Origin: Cylindrodendrum hubeiense
Taxonomy: Eukaryota; Ascomycota; Sordariomycetes; Hypocreales; Nectriaceae
NCBI GenBank assembly: GCA_014621425.1
Contig: JAANBB010000570.1
Coordinates: 1 to 22,206, forward strand
Direction: 5' to 3'
DNA length: 22,206 nucleotides
How positions within the stretch are numbered: position 1 is the stretch's first letter; each line of letters begins with the position of its first letter. Below are positions 18,161-22,206 of this stretch, in pieces. Under the pieces are notes generated by a model. The model did no database searches and was not told the origin of the DNA. It saw nothing but the letters and a program-made list of their open reading frames with translations. Position numbers and translations under genes: made by a program.

Positions 18161-18397
18161 TTCGATCAAGAGCGAAGCCATGGATGCCACTTTTGTTCTT
18201 CACGGCTCTTTCCACTTATGGGTGTTTGTTCATCACCACTCGAGAACAATTCACTTTCCGCCATTGTAGTGAGAAGAGAACGGGTGTTTGAACTGATTCA
18301 ACTCAATGCGTCGCCCATATAATCTTCTCTTCTAGACAAGAAGCTTTCCCATTCCCTTCCTCCAATAAGACCCTGAGATGCTTATGAAGGCACCACC
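18161..18397 (+). promoter_or_regulatory. Short spacer and leader of the MYND gene
   Basis: These 237 bp must hold the 3' end of the peptidase gene and the promoter of the MYND gene. A CT-rich patch at 18320-18365 precedes the start. A mini-ORF (18378-18401) lies in the presumed leader. Confidence 0.5.
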
Positions 18398-18401
18398 ATG
18401 A
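18378..18401 (+). promoter_or_regulatory. Upstream mini-ORF overlapping the MYND start codon
   Basis: ATG at 18378 opens MLMKAPP and stops at TGA 18399-18401. The stop overlaps the main ATG (18398-18400) as ATGA. If transcribed, it could force termination and reinitiation or lower translation of the main frame. The transcript start is unknown. Confidence 0.5.
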
Positions 18402-19171
18402 CTCCAACTCCAAGACTCTACACTACGCAATCCGCATCAGAAGTGCCTCCCTGCACACATCCCAGCTGCGGGAGAGTTCCGGTAGTTGAGAATGTAGACC
18501 ACCGATGTCCGGCATGCCACGTTTCGTATTGCTCGCATGGCTGCCGACGGTCCGACTCGCGGCGCCATAAGAGGATCTGCGAGCAGCTCCGTCAGGGCGT
18601 AGAACCTCCCGAGAACTGGGAACCGGTCATGCCGTGCAACGAACCAATGTGTAGCAAGTGGAGCCCCCCAAAAGGCCTCGATGCACCCATCTCAATCCCG
18701 TTTACGCGGCTGTCGCTGGGAACTTGGCTCCACGACCGCCCCGAGCACGACGTCTACCGGATCCTGATCGACACATACCGCCTGCGGATGGACGACCTCT
18801 TCACCACTACCGGAAAAGCCGAAGAAGATAGAGTCTACAACGGCAAGCCGACGAGCTATCCTGGGTTCCGCCGCTTCATAAGCATGGCGGCCGCCACAGG
18901 GCGTTTCCTACCGCCGTGGTGGGACGGAGAGAGGGCGACGAAATGCGAGAAACTCGGTCTGCCAACCAATGGACTGGCGGGGTACAAGCTTTCCAACAAA
19001 ATCAACGAGGAGGTTGTTGCCGGGCGCTATGGCGACGCGACTTTTGCAACCCAGCTGCGCATTTTTGCCGCGAGTATCTGCGGCTCGTATTTGCAGGGAA
19101 TTGCTGGGGCCAATACACTCAGAGAAATGGCGTATTCGGAGAGTGTCGCGAACAGGTTTCTAGTTGCCTAG
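18398..19171 (+). CDS. MYND-type zinc-finger protein
   Basis: A single exon encodes 257 aa; the start context is CACCATGA. The N-terminal zinc module has C19/C24, C37/C40, C45/C49 and H57/C61, which is the C-C, C-C, YC-C, H-C order of MYND fingers, with a wide four-residue gap in the first pair. MYND fingers bind Pro-rich peptides. The remainder (about 100-257) includes DVYRILIDTYRLRMDD (about 124-139), SYPGFRRFISMAA and LPPWWDGERATKCEKLG, a conserved fungal C-terminal domain that I associate with uncharacterised Mss51-like MYND proteins. No SET domain is seen, so a methyltransferase role is unlikely. The function is not known. It follows the archaemetzincin on the same strand. Confidence 0.85.
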   Translation: MTPTPRLYTTQSASEVPPCTHPSCGRVPVVENVDHRCPACHVSYCSHGCRRSDSRRHKRICEQLRQGVEPPENWEPVMPCNEPMCSKWSPPKGLDAPISIPFTRLSLGTWLHDRPEHDVYRILIDTYRLRMDDLFTTTGKAEEDRVYNGKPTSYPGFRRFISMAAATGRFLPPWWDGERATKCEKLGLPTNGLAGYKLSNKINEEVVAGRYGDATFATQLRIFAASICGSYLQGIAGANTLREMAYSESVANRFLVA

Positions 19172-19679
19172 GTTTGAGCTATTCAGCCAAAGGAGAAAAT
19201 GCGGGGAGACAAAGAAGAGAGAATAACACAACGGAGAAGGTAAAATAACAGGGAAATACTTTGACCCTTTGTTTTTCATTCGTGCCACTGCATGACATGT
19301 CCCACCGAAAACCCACAGGCTGGAGTTCCTAGATCGGCATCTGTCGTAGCGATCCTGATAAAGCATATCTATTGATTGAGTTTCTCGGGTTCTAGGGTAA
19401 CGCTTGTAAAGGGCGTACCCCGTAGCTATTCTCGCCTTATCATTAATTCCCGGACCCATATCTAGAGTCCGAGTCGTGGCCCATCAATCGCCTGCCTCTT
19501 TCGGGCCAAAGCGGGCCCGGCTGCATCCCGTGGACTTCGGCAGACGATTATGTCTCGGACGGCACAATGGTGTGCTTGTCGCGTGCCCCCCCTCGTTACA
19601 AATCATTTATCCCTCCGCCTTTCTCTTGAAAAAACGAAAGTCTCTTGGCTGTATTTCCCAAGCGCTTTTCACTCGTGGA
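19172..19679 (+). promoter_or_regulatory. Promoter region of the carboxypeptidase S gene
   Basis: Half a kilobase without a credible gene. It contains GATAAA at 19357-19362 and CTTATC (GATAAG reversed) at 19436-19441, about 80 bp apart and 240-320 bp before the start. Paired GATA sites suit AreA/NIT2-type nitrogen control of a peptidase, but such hexamers are also common by chance. Confidence 0.45.
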
Positions 19680-21493
19680 ATGATCATGGCGCTAAGAAAG
19701 CTCTCTCTGCTTGCGGGCGTCGCGGGCGTCTCCGCCTTTGTTTCGGCTCCGATCGGAGGCGCTTACCAGAAGCCGCTCGGCCAGGAATCGGCCGTGGCCA
19801 ACTTCAACTGCGACCTGCCGCCGGTGCTGACTCCGGCCGGCGATGGCCTGCCCTCCGGACAGAGCCTGTTTTCCTCGGAGGCGGCGCTGCTCAAGCAGGT
19901 CAAGCGACACCAGGCTGTGGTGCGCGTCCCGACAGTCTGCTACGATGACCTGGGCTCGTTCGACGAGGACGATCGCTGGGCGCCGTTCTACGTCCTTCAC
20001 GACACATTGGCCAAGACATATCCTGCCGTGTAGGTTTGAGACTATAAAGGAGAAAACCCAGTCGCTAACCAAGTTTAGTTATGACCGCATGACGCTGGAC
20101 AAGGTCAACACTTTCGGGCTTGTCTACACCATCAATGGCTCAGACCCGTCTCTGAAGCCCATCTTCCTCGCAGCGCACCAGGACGTTGTCCCTGTCGCAG
20201 ATGAGTCGACATGGACGCACCCACCTTTTGACGCCTACTTTGATGGCGAGTTTCTCTGGGGCCGGGGATCCTCCGACGACAAGAACAGCTTGACGGCTCT
20301 TTTGTCGGCGGTGGAGACGCTTCTGTCCAACCCTGACTGGTCACCCACCCGGACTCTCATCCTGGCCTTCGGGTTCGACGAGGAGTGCTCAGGCTACAAG
20401 GGCGCGGGTAAGATTGGCGAATTCCTGACCGAGAAGTACGGCGACGACGGCATCGCTCTGATCCTCGACGAGGGCGGCCTGCCAGTGCAGCTCGTCGGTG
20501 ATGACACACTGTACCTGTTCCCCTCCGTCATGGAGAAGGGCCATGTCGACATTTGGGCAGACCTCCACGTAGTCGGCGGACACAGCTCCATGCCCTTCCC
20601 ACACACTGGCATCGGCATCATGGCCGAAATCATCACCGCCCTCGAGTCCCACACGTATGAGCCCCAGGTGCTGAAGAATAGCCCCACGTACAACCACCTC
20701 GTGTGCCTTGCGCGGTACTCGCCCGAGGAATCCACTGATATTGCCGACCTCTTGAAAAAGGATGACTTGAAGAAGCTCACTACTCTGTTTGTCGAGGACG
20801 GCGGCAAAGTAGCGCGATACATGATCCAGACGTCGCAGGCTATCGATATCATCCAGGGTGGCCAGAAGATTAACGCGATGCCCGAGGTCGTGTCCCTTGG
20901 CGTCAACTACCGTGTCGCCCCCCAGGACAGTATCCCAAAGGTCCAGCACAACATCGTCAAGTACGTGGACTCGATTGTGCAAAAGTACAACCTGAGCGTA
21001 AAGGCGTATGAGGGCGAACAGGAATACGAGGCATACGTCGCGGGCCTTCCTCTCGAGGACCGCGTTGCAGCCAGATCCGACGTCGACTACCAGGGCACTC
21101 TGGTGCTGCGCGGCGACGAAAAGTCCGAGAGCACGCCGGTATCCCCCACCAGCGGGCCGATTTGGGACGTATTCTCAGGAACCATCCAGCATGCGTTTGC
21201 CTTCGAGGGCGGAAAGGTGGTACCAGTTGGAGAAATCATGAATGGCAACACTGACACCAGACACTACTTGAGTAAGACGACCCCCAACGCCGTGGGCCAA
21301 TGGCCGGCCGGGCCATGTTGCTGACTCTTTGCTCGCAGACCTCTCCCCGCACGTCTATCGATGGACGCCGTCGCGCCAGCGCGGAGACGAGAACATCCAT
21401 ACCATCGACGAGCGCGTCCGGATGGACTCTCACATGGAAATGGTCAGCTTTTACTACGACCTCGTCCGCAATTTCGACGCTGCCGAGGCGTAG
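19680..21493 (+). CDS. CPS1: Carboxypeptidase S, M20 family di-zinc peptidase
   Basis: Three exons (19680-20029, 20079-21271, 21339-21493) encode 565 aa; yeast Cps1 has about 576. Introns of 49 and 67 nt have donors GTAGGT and GTAAGA, branches GCTAAC and GCTGAC, and acceptors TTTAG and CGCAG. The enzyme removes C-terminal residues from peptides, with Gly in the penultimate position in yeast, in the vacuole. All M20 active-site residues are present: H150 in AAHQDVVPV, D183 in GRGSSDDK, E218 (base) and E219 in FDEECSG, D247 in LDEGG, H285 in GGHSSMP and H512 in NTDTRHY. An N-terminal hydrophobic stretch (KLSLLAGVAGVSAFVSA) is a signal peptide or signal anchor. ATGs at 19680 and 19686 both fit. 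Vacuolar versus secreted location is uncertain. Family call is secure. Confidence 0.95.
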
Positions 21494-22206
21494 GGAGAGA
21501 AATGAAGAGGCGTTCGTTTTCTCGCCAGGCCGTGATTTGGGGAAACATGAAGGGGCTGACAAGATCAGTTCATCTTACGAGGGGTGGGCGGTGTAGTAGA
21601 TCTCGGCAGAGGAATATGATATATCACAGCCGGACTTGCACGTCTCGAGAGTATATTCCGATCAGCAGTTGTCGCCGCCTCGCTCGTGTGATGCCTCGTG
21701 CCACGATCCTTTAACACTCTATGTCCCGACCAAAAAGCAAACATCTTCTCCATCTAGGCCCGTAGATAGCCGGCTCAATGCTCTTGGGAGGGATGCGAGG
21801 GAGAAAAAAGCATGCCGTCCCGTGTCGAACTTTTTTCAATGGCGACCTCCGCATTTGATGGAGCTCGTCTTGATGCAACAGCAACCCCCACGCCTCACCT
21901 CTCTCCGCTTCTCTTCTCCACCATCTCTCCACCCTGGGAAGAAGGCGTTGCGACCCTGGGCCGTCTCCACACATTTCTCCTCTTCTCTCCCCCAAATGCC
22001 GACGACATCCTGGGCCGTGCGAATCAGGGCCTCAGCCTCGCCGGGGTTCTTCGTGCCCCCATCGTTGCCCCTCCCCCAACTCCCAGGAGCTGGGTCACAG
22101 GGGGGGCCGAGGGGCGGGTCTTCCTGGATCCTGGGACTGGCGGCGGCGGCGGCATGTATGTATGTATGTACAGATGTACTGTACATCTGGACATCTGGAC
22201 ATGGCG
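21494..22206. other. Right-edge flanking DNA without a supported gene
   Basis: After the CPS1 stop there is 3' flank, then from about 21880 a strongly pyrimidine-rich plus strand typical of a fungal promoter or leader. This suggests a plus-strand gene may start beyond the window. Minus-strand frames here are low-complexity. Simple repeats occupy the last 70 bp. Confidence 0.45.
22138..22201. repeat. Simple repeats and a 19-bp palindrome at the right edge
   Basis: A CGG run (about 22138-22152) is followed by four ATGT units (22154-22170). Then comes CAGATGTAC-T-GTACATCTG at 22171-22189, with perfect 9-bp arms, and a CATCTGGA direct repeat. The hairpin overlaps the microsatellite border. Confidence 0.8.

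Noticed and set aside
19476..19679. Extension of carboxypeptidase S upstream of 19680
   Set aside because: It has no ATG in frame and would bury the signal sequence inside the protein.
21836..22186. Minus-strand frames at the right edge
   Set aside because: Low-complexity translations of CT-rich and microsatellite DNA.

Overview
The window looks like nuclear DNA from a filamentous ascomycete (Pezizomycotina, probably a Sordariomycete). Coding DNA is GC-rich. Genes carry short 48-96 nt introns with GTRNGT-type donors, CTRAY-type branch points and YAG acceptors. The families present (fungal sugar porter, carboxypeptidase S, NLR-type STAND proteins, SNZ/SNO vitamin B6 enzymes) are typical of such fungi. 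Species cannot be told from the sequence alone.

Layout. 1-2695: a divergent vitamin B6 pair, PDX1 (minus, cut by the left edge) and PDX2 (plus, one intron), with 1.2 kb between them that holds two tandem-repeat arrays and a G-quadruplex-type motif. Together they encode the two subunits of pyridoxal 5'-phosphate synthase. 2787-4862: a minus-strand ankyrin-repeat protein with a helical N-terminal domain of fungal STAND type and two PPxY motifs, convergent with PDX2. 5981-6311: a tiny spliced minus-strand gene for a predicted single-pass mitochondrial membrane protein. 6943-7802: a minus-strand protein with seven C2H2-type fingers.

8829-11699: a plus-strand NLR-like protein with nucleoside-phosphorylase, NB-ARC and TPR modules. 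Downstream lie a decayed fragment of a different TPR array (about 11870-12062) and a 246-bp candidate solo LTR (12212-12457). This 8-12.5 kb stretch is the accessory part of the window. Its base composition drifts towards AT through the NLR repeats.

12458-14559: a long stretch with no credible gene but three short minisatellites. 14560-16371: a four-exon sugar transporter. 16811-18160: an archaemetzincin-type metallopeptidase. 18398-19171: a MYND zinc-finger protein with an upstream mini-ORF whose stop overlaps its start codon. 19680-21493: a three-exon carboxypeptidase S. 21494-22206: flanking DNA with simple repeats.

The right half is mainly nutrient acquisition and protein turnover. The middle is self/non-self recognition-type machinery with remnants of duplication and transposition. 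I did not find a wholly new system. The points most worth following are the PNP-type NLR with an intact nucleosidase site beside a TPR pseudogene, the overlooked small mitochondrial gene, the ankyrin protein with flanking PPxY motifs, and the repeat-rich PDX1-PDX2 promoter.
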